Positions 21,601 to 28,996 of a DNA stretch of 28,996 nucleotides are shown in pieces. The stretch covers positions 1 through 28,996 of the forward strand of contig CALFEY010000368.1 of NCBI GenBank assembly GCA_937958295.1, written 5' to 3'. Under the pieces are notes generated by a model. That model searched no databases and was not told the DNA's origin. It saw only the letters and a list, made by a program, of their open reading frames with translations. The translations under genes and the position numbers were made by a program. Each line of letters opens with the position of its first letter. The stretch's first letter is position 1. Source of the stretch: an uncultured Pseudomonadota bacterium. Its GTDB lineage: Bacteria > Pseudomonadota > Gammaproteobacteria > Burkholderiales > Casimicrobiaceae.

Positions 21601-22857
21601 ATGGCAAGTGCGCACCACGACGACGCGTTCCTGCGCACCCGGAGGATCGTCTTCGGCATCGTCCTCTTAAGCTTCGTCCTGTCGTTCTTCCATCGCACGG
21701 CACCGGCGGCCATCTCCGCGGAGCTCGCGCGCACGTTCGCGATCAACGCGGCCACCCTCGGCACGCTTGCCGCGACCTATTTCTACATGTACACCGTGCT
21801 GCAGATCCCGGTGGGGGTCCTCGCGGACACGGTGGGGCCGCGCAAGCTTCTGGCCGGCGGCTCGCTGATCGCAGGCATCGGCTCATTGGCGTTCGGCCTC
21901 GCGCCGTCGTGGGAAGTGGCGGCGCTTGGGCGCACGCTCGTGGGCGTGGGCACCGCCACCGCCTTCATCGCCATCCTCAAGATCTCGGCCGTGTGGTTCC
22001 CCCCCCAACGGTTCGCCACCCTCAACGGCGTGACGATGTTCGCGGGCAATGCCGGCGCGGTCGTCGCCGGGGCGCCGCTCGCCTGGCTCGTGGGCGAGAC
22101 CTCGTGGCGCAACGTCTTCCTGGGCCTCGCCGCGCTTTCGCTCGCGTTGGCGGCCGCCACGTGGTGGCGGGTTCGCGACCGCCCGCAGGACGCCGGCTTC
22201 GCGCCGGTCAACGCCCTCGCGTCGCCGGCCTCGCGCGAGCCCTGGACGCGCGCCCTCGGTGTGGTGCTGCGCAATGCGCGCACGTGGCCGGGCTTCTTCG
22301 TGAACATGGGCATCGGGGGCAGCTACCTCGCCTTCGCCGGATTGTGGGCCGTGCCGTACCTCGTGGAGGTGTACGGCGTGTCGCGCGTCACGGCCGCGCA
22401 GCATGCGAGCCTCCTCCTGCTCGGCGTGGCGTTCGGCTCGCTCGCCATCGGCTGGCTCTCCGACCGCCTCGGCAGCCGCCGCGGGCTCATGCGCACCTGC
22501 ACGATGCTCTATGCGCTTTCGTGGCTCCCCTGGCTCCTGCACGTGACGTGGGCGGAGTGGGCCACGCTTGCGTGGTTCTTCCTCATGGGGCTCCTCATCC
22601 CCGGCTTCACGCTCTCGTGGACGGTCGCCAAGGAAGTCAACCGGCCCGAGCACTCGGGGATGGCCACGTCGGTGGTGAACCTCGGCATCTTTCTCGGCAC
22701 AGGATTGCTGCAGCCGCTCGTGGGACGCGTGCTCGACGAAGGTCGCGCCGGCGGCAACGCCTGGGGCGCCTGGGACCACGCGCTGTGGATCATGGCGGGC
22801 GCAGCGGCCTTCGGCGCCGCATGCGCGTGGCTCGTGCGCGGCAGGCGGACGGCCTGA
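21601..22857 (+). CDS. MFS transporter (12-helix, substrate unknown)
   Basis: A 418-residue inner-membrane transporter. Twelve hydrophobic stretches are visible. Motif A appears in the first loop as GVLADTVGPRKLL and, weaker, after helix 8 as GWLSDRLGSRRGL. The N-terminal FFHRTAPAAISAELARTF and the YFYMYTVLQIPVG block are typical of sugar-acid and organic-anion type MFS proteins, but the substrate cannot be fixed. The start ATG at 21601 lies 33 bases from the divergent ubiD start. GGAG ends one base before the ATG, too near to act as a normal ribosome-binding site. Downstream there is a change to AT-richer DNA with the DUF5648 gene. Confidence 0.9.
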   Translation: MASAHHDDAFLRTRRIVFGIVLLSFVLSFFHRTAPAAISAELARTFAINAATLGTLAATYFYMYTVLQIPVGVLADTVGPRKLLAGGSLIAGIGSLAFGLAPSWEVAALGRTLVGVGTATAFIAILKISAVWFPPQRFATLNGVTMFAGNAGAVVAGAPLAWLVGETSWRNVFLGLAALSLALAAATWWRVRDRPQDAGFAPVNALASPASREPWTRALGVVLRNARTWPGFFVNMGIGGSYLAFAGLWAVPYLVEVYGVSRVTAAQHASLLLLGVAFGSLAIGWLSDRLGSRRGLMRTCTMLYALSWLPWLLHVTWAEWATLAWFFLMGLLIPGFTLSWTVAKEVNRPEHSGMATSVVNLGIFLGTGLLQPLVGRVLDEGRAGGNAWGAWDHALWIMAGAAAFGAACAWLVRGRRTA

Positions 22858-22982
22858 ACGCGGGAATATTCCGCTGCCCGGCGTCGGGGCATCGAAGTAG
22901 GCTGCGGGGGTCTTCCACCACGCGGCTACGTCGCCCCCAGCAATCGCCGCGGGATTCACAGTTAATCAGACACTTCTCGGCT

Positions 22983-23969
22983 ATGTCCAACCAACTTAAG
23001 TTCGTATCGCTCGCTATCTGTTTGGGTGGAGTGTTAGCAGCAGCTACTCAGGCGCAGGCGGAGATCAGGTTGGATCCCGCGTCGCCCATCAGGCGCATCG
23101 AGGTTCAGTCTGATCCATCCGCAATCTTCTTCCCAAGTTTCCCATTTAGGGTGCGGGCGGTTGATTCGCCGAGTGGTTTCCCAACAGGCGGACAACGGGT
23201 TTTCGCTGGCCCCGGCGCTGACCCTGGATACCCAAGCCTTTTCGACGAGTTCGGCTATCGTGGATTTAATACACGCGGGTTCGTGAACTACGCCAGCATG
23301 GGGCCGAGTCTTCCACAGTACTATTCAACGACGGGGTCTGATGGCTTCGCTGAGTTCTCAGGTCTCTACTTTGATGCTGCGCCGTCTGCGTTCGTGGTCG
23401 CGGCGGCCCCCGATCCGTGGTTCGGTCTCCCTTGGACACTTTTTTCGGTTGTTGCTGTAAGAACGCAACCAGCCGGAAACCCCGCAGTGGTCATGGAGTA
23501 CTTCAATACGACGAACGGGCACTATTTCAATACCATCGCTCAGGTGGAAATAGACGCACTTGAGGCTGGGAAGTTTTTGGGCTGGCGACGGTCGCCCGGA
23601 GCATTCGTGGCTTGGGAAACACAAGCGGACGCGCCGCTTGGGGCTGTGCCCGTTTGTCGCTTCTTCAGCAGCAAGTTTACTTCGCACTTCTATACCGCCG
23701 ACACCTCGGAGTGCGACGCCCTCGCGGCCAATTTGTCTCATGATTGGGTGCTGGAGACTCGAAACGCCTTCTATGTTTTTCTGCCAAACAAGGCGACAGG
23801 TGACTGTGGTCCTGGCCTTCAAGCGATGCATCGGATGTTCAACAACAAAGATATGCCGAACCATCGCTATGTGACGGATGCTAAGTTGAGGGACCGGATG
23901 ACGGGCGCAGGCTGGATCGCGGAAGGTTACGGAGGTGAGAAGGCCGTCATGATGTGTGTACCCGGATAG
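22983..23969 (+). CDS. Secreted DUF5648-repeat protein, AT-richer than neighbours
   Basis: A 328-residue exported protein. The signal peptide is MSNQLKFVSLAICLGGVLAA, cut near TQAQA-E. The middle (about 30-155) is a beta-rich region without a recognised domain. From about 165 to the end there are DUF5648-type repeats: VVMEYFNTTNGHYFNT with FLGWRRSPGAFVAW, then VCRFFSSKFTSHFYTA, then MHRMFNNKDMPNHRYVTD and GWIAEGYGG. These lipase-associated or cell-surface repeats have unknown function. Codon use and base composition are clearly AT-richer than the flanking genes (many T-ending codons, such as GTTGTTGCT), which suggests acquisition from another source. No good Shine-Dalgarno precedes the ATG. 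No transposase or direct repeat was found at the edges. Confidence 0.82.
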   Translation: MSNQLKFVSLAICLGGVLAAATQAQAEIRLDPASPIRRIEVQSDPSAIFFPSFPFRVRAVDSPSGFPTGGQRVFAGPGADPGYPSLFDEFGYRGFNTRGFVNYASMGPSLPQYYSTTGSDGFAEFSGLYFDAAPSAFVVAAAPDPWFGLPWTLFSVVAVRTQPAGNPAVVMEYFNTTNGHYFNTIAQVEIDALEAGKFLGWRRSPGAFVAWETQADAPLGAVPVCRFFSSKFTSHFYTADTSECDALAANLSHDWVLETRNAFYVFLPNKATGDCGPGLQAMHRMFNNKDMPNHRYVTDAKLRDRMTGAGWIAEGYGGEKAVMMCVPG

Positions 23970-23979
23970 AGTGCGACTG

Positions 23980-24258
23980 GTGACGTTCGCGGCCTTAGCG
24001 TCTACCCGGAATGTGCGGCTCGATTCCGACGGCGACGACCGCAGCATCGTGGACACCGGCATCGACGACACGGTGCCGATCACCGCGTCGGCCGTGTCGG
24101 GGGAGCGCTTCGAGGCGAACGAGTCGCTGCTCGTGATGGCCGGTGCGCAGGTGTCGTTCTACTCGATGCTCGACGACATGCACTGCCGCGGCAACGCGCT
24201 GGCCTGGTGGGAGCTGCGCAGGCTGCGGATCGCGATGATCGAATTCCCCATCACCTAG
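23980..24258 (+). CDS. Hypothetical protein, possibly a C-terminal gene remnant
   Basis: I do not recognise this 92-residue frame. The GTG at 23980 is 11 bases after the DUF5648 stop. The composition turns GC-rich again at this point, and the frame shows strong coding character (RLDSDGDDRSIVDTGIDD, then ESLLVMAGAQVSFYSMLDDM, ending RLRIAMIEFPIT). The N-terminus has no signal peptide or natural domain start, and no convincing ribosome-binding site is seen. It may be the surviving end of a gene cut by insertion of the AT-rich DUF5648 segment. Its stop overlaps the convergent dienelactone-hydrolase-like gene by 8 bases. Confidence 0.45.
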   Translation: MTFAALASTRNVRLDSDGDDRSIVDTGIDDTVPITASAVSGERFEANESLLVMAGAQVSFYSMLDDMHCRGNALAWWELRRLRIAMIEFPIT

Positions 24259-24901
24259 GGCGGCGCAGGAAGGCCAGCGTGCGCTCCCACGCGAGCGCCG
24301 CCGCCGGCGCATCGTAGGCCTCGGGACGATCGTGCTCGCAGAACCAGTGGCCCACGCCGGGATAGCGATGGAACGTCACGGCGCGTCCCGCCCCGCGCAG
24401 CGCCGCCTCGAGACCGTCGACGCTCTCGCTGGGCTCGTAGGGGTCGCGCTCCGCGAAGTGACCGAGATACGCCGCGCGCGACGCGGCGAAGTCGCCGCCG
24501 CCGCTGCCATAGAAGAGAACCACGTCGTGCACGAGCGAAGGCCGGGCGGCGGCGAGGTCGAGCGCGTAGTAGGCGCCGAGCGAAAAGCCGATCACCGCGA
24601 TGCCGTCGTGGCGCCCTCGCGAGTGCGCCGCCACGAACTCCGCGGCGCGCGCGATCTCGGCCTTGGCCTCGAGGTGGCGCGCGTCGAGGGCACCGGCCAT
24701 CGCTTCGGCTGCGGGAATCGTGGTGGCCACCTCGCCACGGTACAGATCGGGCGCGAAGGCCACGAACCCCGCCGCCGCCAGGCGATCGCAGAAGGCCTCG
24801 ACCACGGCATTGAGCCCCCACCACGCATGCAACACGAGCACGCCGGGTCCACCTGCAGGGGGAGCGGCAAGGTGGCCTTCGGGATGAGCGGCGATCGTCA
24901 T
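24251..24901 (-). CDS. Dienelactone hydrolase family protein (Ser nucleophile)
   Basis: A 216-residue alpha/beta hydrolase of the dienelactone hydrolase family. Such enzymes open enol-lactones in chlorocatechol pathways or act as general esterases. The nucleophile elbow is GFSLG with Ser 107, where classical dienelactone hydrolases have Cys. The acid is Asp 153 (ERDPYEP) and the base His 185 (GVGHWF). The opening block GVLVLHAWWGLN gives the oxyanion region. The ATG at 24901 (MTIAAHPEGHLAAP) fits the family start better than the upstream in-frame extension. It is the last gene of a minus-strand run and follows the MOSC gene by 87 bases. The Ser variant makes a plain esterase role likely; the substrate is unknown. 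Confidence 0.87.
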   Translation of the reverse strand: MTIAAHPEGHLAAPPAGGPGVLVLHAWWGLNAVVEAFCDRLAAAGFVAFAPDLYRGEVATTIPAAEAMAGALDARHLEAKAEIARAAEFVAAHSRGRHDGIAVIGFSLGAYYALDLAAARPSLVHDVVLFYGSGGGDFAASRAAYLGHFAERDPYEPSESVDGLEAALRGAGRAVTFHRYPGVGHWFCEHDRPEAYDAPAAALAWERTLAFLRRPR

Positions 24902-24988
24902 GGGGAAGTCGGTGCAAGCGGGCCGCTGCCCGCGGATGCCGCCCATGGTAGTGCGCAGCGGCCTGCCGGGGAATGGCCCTCGGGGTCG

Positions 24989-25531
24989 TCAGACGGGCTC
25001 GAGCGCGCGCGCCGGACCTGGCGGAAGCTGCACGGTCACCGGATCGCCGGCCGTCACGTCCCCGCCCGTCACCACCACGCCCATCACGCCCGCGAGGCGT
25101 CGTAGCCGGCCGTCCGCCTCGCGCGCGAGCACCGCCTGCATGAGGCCGTGCCGGAAGCGATCGATCTGCACGCACGGATTGCGCAGGCCCGTGAGGCGCA
25201 CCACGGCCTGCGCCCCGAGGCGCAGCTCGGTGTCCGTGGGCAGCGCGAGCAGGTCGAGTCCGCTCGTGGTGATGTTCTCCCCGAGGTCCCCCGGCGTCAC
25301 GGTGAAGCCCTTGGCCGCGAGATCGGCGAACAGCTCGGCGTGCATGAGATGCACTTGCCGCAGGTTGGGCAGGGCCGGATTACGCGCCACGCGGGAACGG
25401 TGCTTCACCGTGGACCCGCAGTGCGCATCGCCCGCCACGCCGAGTCCGGTGAGCAGGGTGATGGCGATGGCACGAGGCTTGGTGAACGAGTGGCGCGGAC
25501 TCGAGCTGACGGACAGGACGATCGGGGACAT
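24989..25531 (-). CDS. MOSC-domain protein
   Basis: A 180-residue stand-alone MOSC domain (molybdenum cofactor sulfurase C-terminal type). The family typically binds molybdenum cofactor or handles sulfur in N-reductive or detoxifying enzymes. Seen: VAGDAHCGSTVKHRSRVAR, the core block TPGDLGENITTSGLDLLAL, and the conserved Cys 120 in TGLRNPCVQIDRF. The ATG at 25531 gives the standard N-terminus MSPIVLSVSSSPRHSF; longer upstream reading is Arg-rich and overlaps the cupin gene. It is 67 bases downstream of the cupin gene on the same strand. The partner enzyme is not evident. Confidence 0.88.
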   Translation of the reverse strand: MSPIVLSVSSSPRHSFTKPRAIAITLLTGLGVAGDAHCGSTVKHRSRVARNPALPNLRQVHLMHAELFADLAAKGFTVTPGDLGENITTSGLDLLALPTDTELRLGAQAVVRLTGLRNPCVQIDRFRHGLMQAVLAREADGRLRRLAGVMGVVVTGGDVTAGDPVTVQLPPGPARALEPV

Positions 25532-25598
25532 GGACGGACGCACGATGATGGCCGCCAAGCGTAGCAGGCGCGGAAGCGCCCGCCACGGAGCGCCTGCT

Positions 25599-26099
25599 TC
25601 AGGGCAACGGGCCCTCCGGCCGCTCACGATCGTAGTAGTCGACCGTGGCCTCGGCTCGCACCATCTTGCGCAGTCCGCCGCGACCCGGCGGTCCTGCGAC
25701 CACCAGCACCTTCTTCGAGTCGGGATACTCGCAGGCTTCGACGTCGGCCTGCGTGGACAAGGCGAGGTAACGCATGGGGACCGTGCCGGTGTTGATGATC
25801 TGGTGCGCGACCTCGGCCCCGCCGTTGGGGCAGGCAATCACGTCGTGCTTGCGGATCGGATAGCGCTTGTCCCCGAAGCGCAGCTCGCCCTCGCCTTCCA
25901 GGATGAGGAACATCTCCTCTTCGGCGCGATGCGCATGGAAGGGGCACTGCACCTTGCCCGGGGGAAGCACGGTCAGGTTGTAGCCCAGCTGCCGCGCGCC
26001 GATGTGCGAGCCGATCTGGCCGCGGCGCGAGGTGTAGATGCCGTTGTCCTCCACGTCGTCGAACTGCACGTCGTCGAGGTTCATGAAAGGCTTGGTCAT
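25599..26099 (-). CDS. Cupin-domain protein
   Basis: A 166-residue single-domain cupin, probably a metal-binding enzyme or sensor in the cytosol. Motif 1 is present as HAHRAEEEMFLILEGEGELR, with His 55, His 57 and Glu 62 as ligands. Motif 2 follows as CPNGGAEVAHQIINTG, with His 99. The start ATG at 26099 is preceded by GGAG at good spacing. The N-terminus (MTKPFMNLDDVQFDDV) and the C-terminal SKKVLVVAGPPGRGGLRKMV give no substrate hint. It lies between the GNAT gene (76 bases upstream) and the MOSC gene. Unlike the decayed cupin at 12725, this one is complete. Confidence 0.87.
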   Translation of the reverse strand: MTKPFMNLDDVQFDDVEDNGIYTSRRGQIGSHIGARQLGYNLTVLPPGKVQCPFHAHRAEEEMFLILEGEGELRFGDKRYPIRKHDVIACPNGGAEVAHQIINTGTVPMRYLALSTQADVEACEYPDSKKVLVVAGPPGRGGLRKMVRAEATVDYYDRERPEGPLP

Positions 26100-26175
26100 G
26101 GTCGCTCTCCGGTCGAGCTCGCCCGCAACGCGGCGCGGGATGCGCGCCTCCCGCACGGACGGCATGGCGCGTGGC

Positions 26176-26715
26176 CTACCGCGACGCGAGATCGCAGGTC
26201 ATGTGCACCTTGGCCTTGAAGCCCGCAGCCAGGCGCACCGCCTTGGGCTCCACACCCCACTCGCGGAATCCGCAGGCGCGATAGAGCTGCAACGCGTGAG
26301 CGTTGCCCTCGGTGACCGTGAGGTCCACCGCCTCGATCTCGAGGACGTCGCGCGCATGCGCCAACGCCGCCTCCACCAGCGCGCGTCCTGCGCCGTGACC
26401 CCGCATGGTCTCGCGCACGAACATGCCGACGAGATGCGCCTTATGTCGGTTCTTGGGCTTGGCGGAGCCTTCGAGGGCCACCGCGCCCACCAGGGCGCCA
26501 CCGGCGGCGAAGGCGCCGAAGGCGCGCGAGAGGGTCGCCGGGCCGCCGATGCGCCGCACCCACCAGTCCAGAGGCTCGCGCGCCCGCTCCTCGGGCGTGG
26601 ACGTGAACGCGTCCGGCGCGGCGGCGTAGGCATGCAGCATGAGGTCGCGGTAGGCCGGCGCATCGGCGGCCGTGAGGAGGCGCACCTCGATTCCGGGCAC
26701 GGCGGCGGTGGGCAT
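26176..26715 (-). CDS. GNAT-family N-acetyltransferase
   Basis: A 179-residue GNAT acetyltransferase from the ATG at 26715. A GTG at 26718 would add one residue and give a 4-base overlap with the upstream gene; with the ATG the overlap is one base (TGATG). The acetyl-CoA loop is RGHGAG, inside MFVRETMRGHGAGRALVEAA. The following LTVTEGNAHALQLYRACGFR is the standard C-terminal strand-helix. The N-terminal part (YRDLMLHAYAAAPDAFTSTP) resembles general Acetyltransf_1 enzymes. The acceptor is unknown. It is coupled to the ICMT-like gene. Confidence 0.88.
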   Translation of the reverse strand: MPTAAVPGIEVRLLTAADAPAYRDLMLHAYAAAPDAFTSTPEERAREPLDWWVRRIGGPATLSRAFGAFAAGGALVGAVALEGSAKPKNRHKAHLVGMFVRETMRGHGAGRALVEAALAHARDVLEIEAVDLTVTEGNAHALQLYRACGFREWGVEPKAVRLAAGFKAKVHMTCDLASR

Positions 26716-27176
26716 CACAGCCAGCGCCGCACGCGGGCGGCATAGGCCGCGAAGGCCTCGCCGAAGCGTTCACGCAGCACGCGCTCCTCCGGCACGATCT
26801 GGAAGCGCGTGAGATAGGCGACGAAGAGGACCGGACCCGCGAAGGCCACCCCCGCCCGGAGGTGGATCGCCCATGCCAGCAGGAGGAAGGCCATGCCCAC
26901 GTACATCGGATTGCGCGTGACGCGATAGATGCCACGGGTGACGAGCGCCGAGGCCCGCTCCGGACGCAGCGGATTCACCGTGGTGCGATGCGCTCGAAAC
27001 GCGAGCAGGCCCAGCACGTCGAAAACGAGCCCCATGAGCGCGACGGCGACCGCGGTGGCGCTGGCCACGACGGGTGAAAGCGGGACCACCGGACCGATCG
27101 ACGCCACCGCCCACATCGCGGCCGCCACGAGCGCGCCCACGATCGGCGGCGGCACGCGGTGCTCGAGGTAGCGCAT
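26715..27176 (-). CDS. ICMT/PEMT-like membrane methyltransferase family protein
   Basis: A 153-residue integral membrane protein of the isoprenylcysteine carboxyl methyltransferase / phospholipid methyltransferase family. Three to four hydrophobic segments are seen (about 12-30, 38-60, 92-108 and 110-123). The signature TRGIYRVTRNPMYVGM (80-95) and the C-terminal PEERVLRERFGEAFAAYA form the SAM-binding pocket in the family. Bacterial members methylate unknown small hydrophobic thiols or lipids. The ATG at 27176 is preferred because the in-frame upstream extension overlaps the VOC stop region and is Arg/Ser-rich. The stop overlaps the GNAT start. Confidence 0.87.
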   Translation of the reverse strand: MRYLEHRVPPPIVGALVAAAMWAVASIGPVVPLSPVVASATAVAVALMGLVFDVLGLLAFRAHRTTVNPLRPERASALVTRGIYRVTRNPMYVGMAFLLLAWAIHLRAGVAFAGPVLFVAYLTRFQIVPEERVLRERFGEAFAAYAARVRRWL

Positions 27177-27213
27177 GGCGGGCCCCGGTCGCGAGGGAAG
27201 GCGCGCGGGCGCT

Positions 27214-27585
27214 CTAGACGTGCTGGTCGATGAGAATCGGATTGCCATCCGGATCCGTGACCACGAGGTGGGCAGGCCCCGTGGTGGCGGGGTCGGCCTC
27301 CTGCTCCAAGGCCACGCCCTGAGCCTTCAGGCGGGCCTGGATCTGCCGCACGTCGGTGAACGAAGGCAGCGCTCGCGCCTCGCTGTCCCACCCCGGGTTG
27401 AAGGTGAGCATGTTCTTCTCGAACATGCCCTCGAAGAGCCCCACGAGCGTGGTGCCGTTCTTGATGATGAGCCAGCGCTGCGTCTGGTCGCCACCGAACA
27501 CCTCAAAGCCGAGCTTCTCGTAGAAGGCACGGGAAGCGGCGATGTCTTTCACTGCAAGGCTGATCGAGAATGCGCCGAGGTCCAT
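27214..27585 (-). CDS. VOC-family (glyoxalase/bleomycin-resistance fold) protein
   Basis: A 123-residue VOC protein made of two beta-alpha-beta-beta-beta halves: SISLAVKDIAASRAFYEKLG opens the first, and GPAHLVVTDPDGNPILIDQ closes the second. The usual metal ligands (His at strand 1, Glu at the last strand) are not at their standard places, because Ser stands in SISLAV and Asp/Gln at the end. A binding or resistance role is therefore as likely as lyase activity. It is 48 bases downstream of the SDR gene and 37 bases upstream of the ICMT-like gene, in the same run. Confidence 0.87.
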   Translation of the reverse strand: MDLGAFSISLAVKDIAASRAFYEKLGFEVFGGDQTQRWLIIKNGTTLVGLFEGMFEKNMLTFNPGWDSEARALPSFTDVRQIQARLKAQGVALEQEADPATTGPAHLVVTDPDGNPILIDQHV

Positions 27586-27633
27586 GGCGACGTTCCTGTC
27601 GTAGGGATGAGCGCGAGCGACGCGAGACGTCTT

Positions 27634-28425
27634 TCAGATGACCGCCGCCGATCCGCCATCCATCGGCACGATGGCGCCGGTGACGTAGCTCGCCGCGTCG
27701 GAAGCGAGGAACAGCGCCACCGCGGCCACTTCCTCCGGCTTGCCCATGCGCCGCAGCGGAATGCGCGCGTTGGCCTCGGCCAGGAGCTTGTCGGGGGCGT
27801 CGCCGGTCATCTTCGACTCCACCGCGATACCGGCCTGCACGCGGTCCGTGAGCGTGGCGCCCGGATTGATCGCGTTGACGCGCACGCCTTGCGGGCCGTA
27901 GGCGGCGGCGAGCCCCACCGTGGCAAGCATCAACGCCGAGTTGGCCGCGCCGCCTGCGATATGCGCGGTGCTGGCCGTCTTGCCGCCAGCGCCGATGATG
28001 TTGACGATGGCGCCGCGGCCGCGTGCCGCCATGCGCTTGATCACGAGGTCCATCACGTACACGTAGCTGAAGAATTTGGCGTCGAAAGCATCGCGCCACG
28101 CCTGCGCATTGAGGTCGGGCGGCGCGTAGCGCTTGGCGGCCCCCGCCGAGTTGACGAGCACGTCGAGGTCACCGAGCGCGGCTTGCGCCTGAGCGACGGC
28201 ACGCTCCGCCTGCGCGGCGTCGCGCAGGTCCGCGGCGATCGTCACGGGCCTCGTCACCCCGGCCCCGAACGTGGCCTGCGCCTTGTCGAGGTTGTCCTGG
28301 CTGCGCGAGACGAGCGCGACGCGCGCGCCGGCGTCCGCGAAAGCGTGCGCGCAGGCAAGGCCGATGCCTTTGGAAGCGCCGGTGACGAGAACGGTACGAC
28401 CGGACATGGAAAGCGAGGGTGTCAT
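27634..28425 (-). CDS. SDR-fold protein lacking the canonical catalytic residues
   Basis: A 263-residue short-chain dehydrogenase/reductase-fold protein. The cofactor loop TGASKGIG (15-22), the DLRD and NSAGA blocks and the INPG segment are normal. Aligned by eye with FabG-type SDRs, the catalytic Ser, Tyr and Lys correspond to Gly 145, Gly 158 and Asn 162 (stretch NIIGAGGK ... AGGAANSAL). The YxxxK motif is therefore absent. The C-terminal tail LASDAASYVTGAIVPMDGG is standard. I recall other proteobacterial SDRs with a G-x3-N pattern, so it may be a divergent but functional subgroup. It starts 3 bases after the upstream hydrolase stop, so they share a transcript. A second ATG at 28407 is possible. 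Confidence 0.9.
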   Translation of the reverse strand: MTPSLSMSGRTVLVTGASKGIGLACAHAFADAGARVALVSRSQDNLDKAQATFGAGVTRPVTIAADLRDAAQAERAVAQAQAALGDLDVLVNSAGAAKRYAPPDLNAQAWRDAFDAKFFSYVYVMDLVIKRMAARGRGAIVNIIGAGGKTASTAHIAGGAANSALMLATVGLAAAYGPQGVRVNAINPGATLTDRVQAGIAVESKMTGDAPDKLLAEANARIPLRRMGKPEEVAAVALFLASDAASYVTGAIVPMDGGSAAVI

Positions 28426-28428
28426 GCT

Positions 28429-28996
28429 CTATGAACCTTTCAGATGCTCACGAAGAAAGGCGGGGACGGCGACTTCGACCGCCGCCCGCGCCGCAGGATG
28501 GGGCCCGACGGTCACGCCCTTGTCGGCGCGCACGCCACGGGTGACGTCGGAGAGGTGCGTGACACGCGTGCCCGGACCGTCGAAGCCGTGATGGGCCTCG
28601 GGGTACACCGTGACGCTCATGTCCGCGCCGCGGGCGCGCGCCGACTCGCCCAGGCGAACGCACACGTCGCTCGCGGTCCAGTCGTCGAGGGCGCCGGCGT
28701 AGATCGCCAGCGGGAGAGCGGGCAACCACCCCTGCCGCATGCGCGTGGCCACGCCGCATCCGGGATAGAACGCAACCGCCGCGCGCGGCGGCGGCGGCGC
28801 GCCTGCGAGGGCGTAGAACCCGGACACGCGTGCATCCTCGCCGTTGATGGTCTCGAGCACCGTGCTGCCGCCGTGCGACCAGCCCACGAGCGAGAGCCGG
28901 CGGCCGTCGAGGCCCGGCTCGCGCGCAGCGAAGGCCATGGCGCCGAGCACGTCGAGCTTGCGCACGACCGGGTCGATGGACGGCTCGCCGCGCTTG
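28429..28996 (-). CDS. Dienelactone hydrolase family protein, partial (5' end outside window)
   Basis: The C-terminal 188 or so residues of an alpha/beta hydrolase; the start lies beyond the right edge, since the reading frame is open to the last base. Visible are the nucleophile elbow GWSHGGS with Ser, an acid in GALDDWT, and the base in YPEAHHGFDGPG. That order and spacing match dienelactone hydrolase-type esterases. ATRMRQGWLP and AVAFYPGCG are further family-like blocks. The stop is 3 bases before the SDR start, so the two are co-transcribed. A Val-containing segment near the right edge (DPVVRKLDVLGAM) continues the helix before the elbow, so the GTG at 28965 is not the real start. Confidence 0.87.
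   Translation of the reverse strand, partial: KRGEPSIDPVVRKLDVLGAMAFAAREPGLDGRRLSLVGWSHGGSTVLETINGEDARVSGFYALAGAPPPPRAAVAFYPGCGVATRMRQGWLPALPLAIYAGALDDWTASDVCVRLGESARARGADMSVTVYPEAHHGFDGPGTRVTHLSDVTRGVRADKGVTVGPHPAARAAVEVAVPAFLREHLKGS

Noticed and set aside
22858..22982. Possible attC or attachment site before the AT-rich DUF5648 gene
   Set aside because: An imperfect hairpin (GCTGcGGGGG ... CCCCCAGC) exists, but there are no attC core sites, no integrase and no flanking direct repeats.
24592..24870. Short frames inside the dienelactone hydrolase gene
   Set aside because: Shadow frames of the 24251-24901 gene; no start signals or domain.

Overview
The window is GC-rich, densely coded chromosomal DNA, most likely from a betaproteobacterium (Burkholderiales-like). 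The grounds are a YqjD/YqjE/YqjK-type cluster, an IPTL-CTERM sorting tail with a choice-of-anchor domain, a UbiD decarboxylase, a PlpD-type patatin autotransporter and an aromatic/keto-acid style catabolic cluster. No rRNA, tRNA, CRISPR array, transposase or integrase was recognised. The assignment is by family resemblance read by eye, not by search.

Layout. (1) 1-2157, minus strand: the N-terminal part of a DHA2-type MFS exporter and a 393-residue fumarylacetoacetate-hydrolase-family enzyme. Divergent from them, 2280-5155 plus strand is a tightly packed operon: 2-keto-4-pentenoate hydratase-like enzyme, DUF4286-like protein, AhpD/CMD-family protein and proline iminopeptidase. (2) 5258-6262: a fused MarR-GNAT regulator behind a perfect inverted repeat that looks like its operator. 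(3) 6346-11427: a patatin-POTRA-barrel outer membrane protein (type Vd secretion), bioA starting inside its 3' end, and a PBP4-type D-Ala-D-Ala carboxypeptidase whose start overlaps the bioA stop. (4) 11498-13810: a membrane-anchored Nudix protein, then a stretch of decay holding a frameshifted small secreted protein, an internally deleted cupin, a GNAT gene and a protein-like scrap. (5) 13811-18250, minus strand: a LuxR-type regulator followed by two translationally coupled secreted DUF1566 proteins. The first has tandem cadherin-like repeats and the second an IPTL-CTERM anchor. (6) 18317-20043: a small membrane protein (minus) and the DUF883/holin-like/YqjK-like stress-envelope trio (plus). 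(7) 20050-22857: ubiD and an MFS transporter, divergent from a 33-base gap with back-to-back -10 boxes. (8) 22983-24258: an AT-richer secreted DUF5648 gene and an unrecognised ORF that may be a gene remnant. (9) 24251-28996, minus strand: a run of small enzyme genes (dienelactone hydrolase-like, SDR, VOC, ICMT-like, GNAT, cupin, MOSC, second dienelactone hydrolase-like).

The most system-like unit is LuxR - DUF1566 repeat protein - DUF1566/IPTL-CTERM protein, which reads as a regulated, surface-anchored pair. Other unusual items are the four-helix membrane Nudix fusion, the SDR lacking all canonical catalytic residues, and the MarR-GNAT gene with its apparent operator. Nothing here proves a wholly new defence or mobile system.
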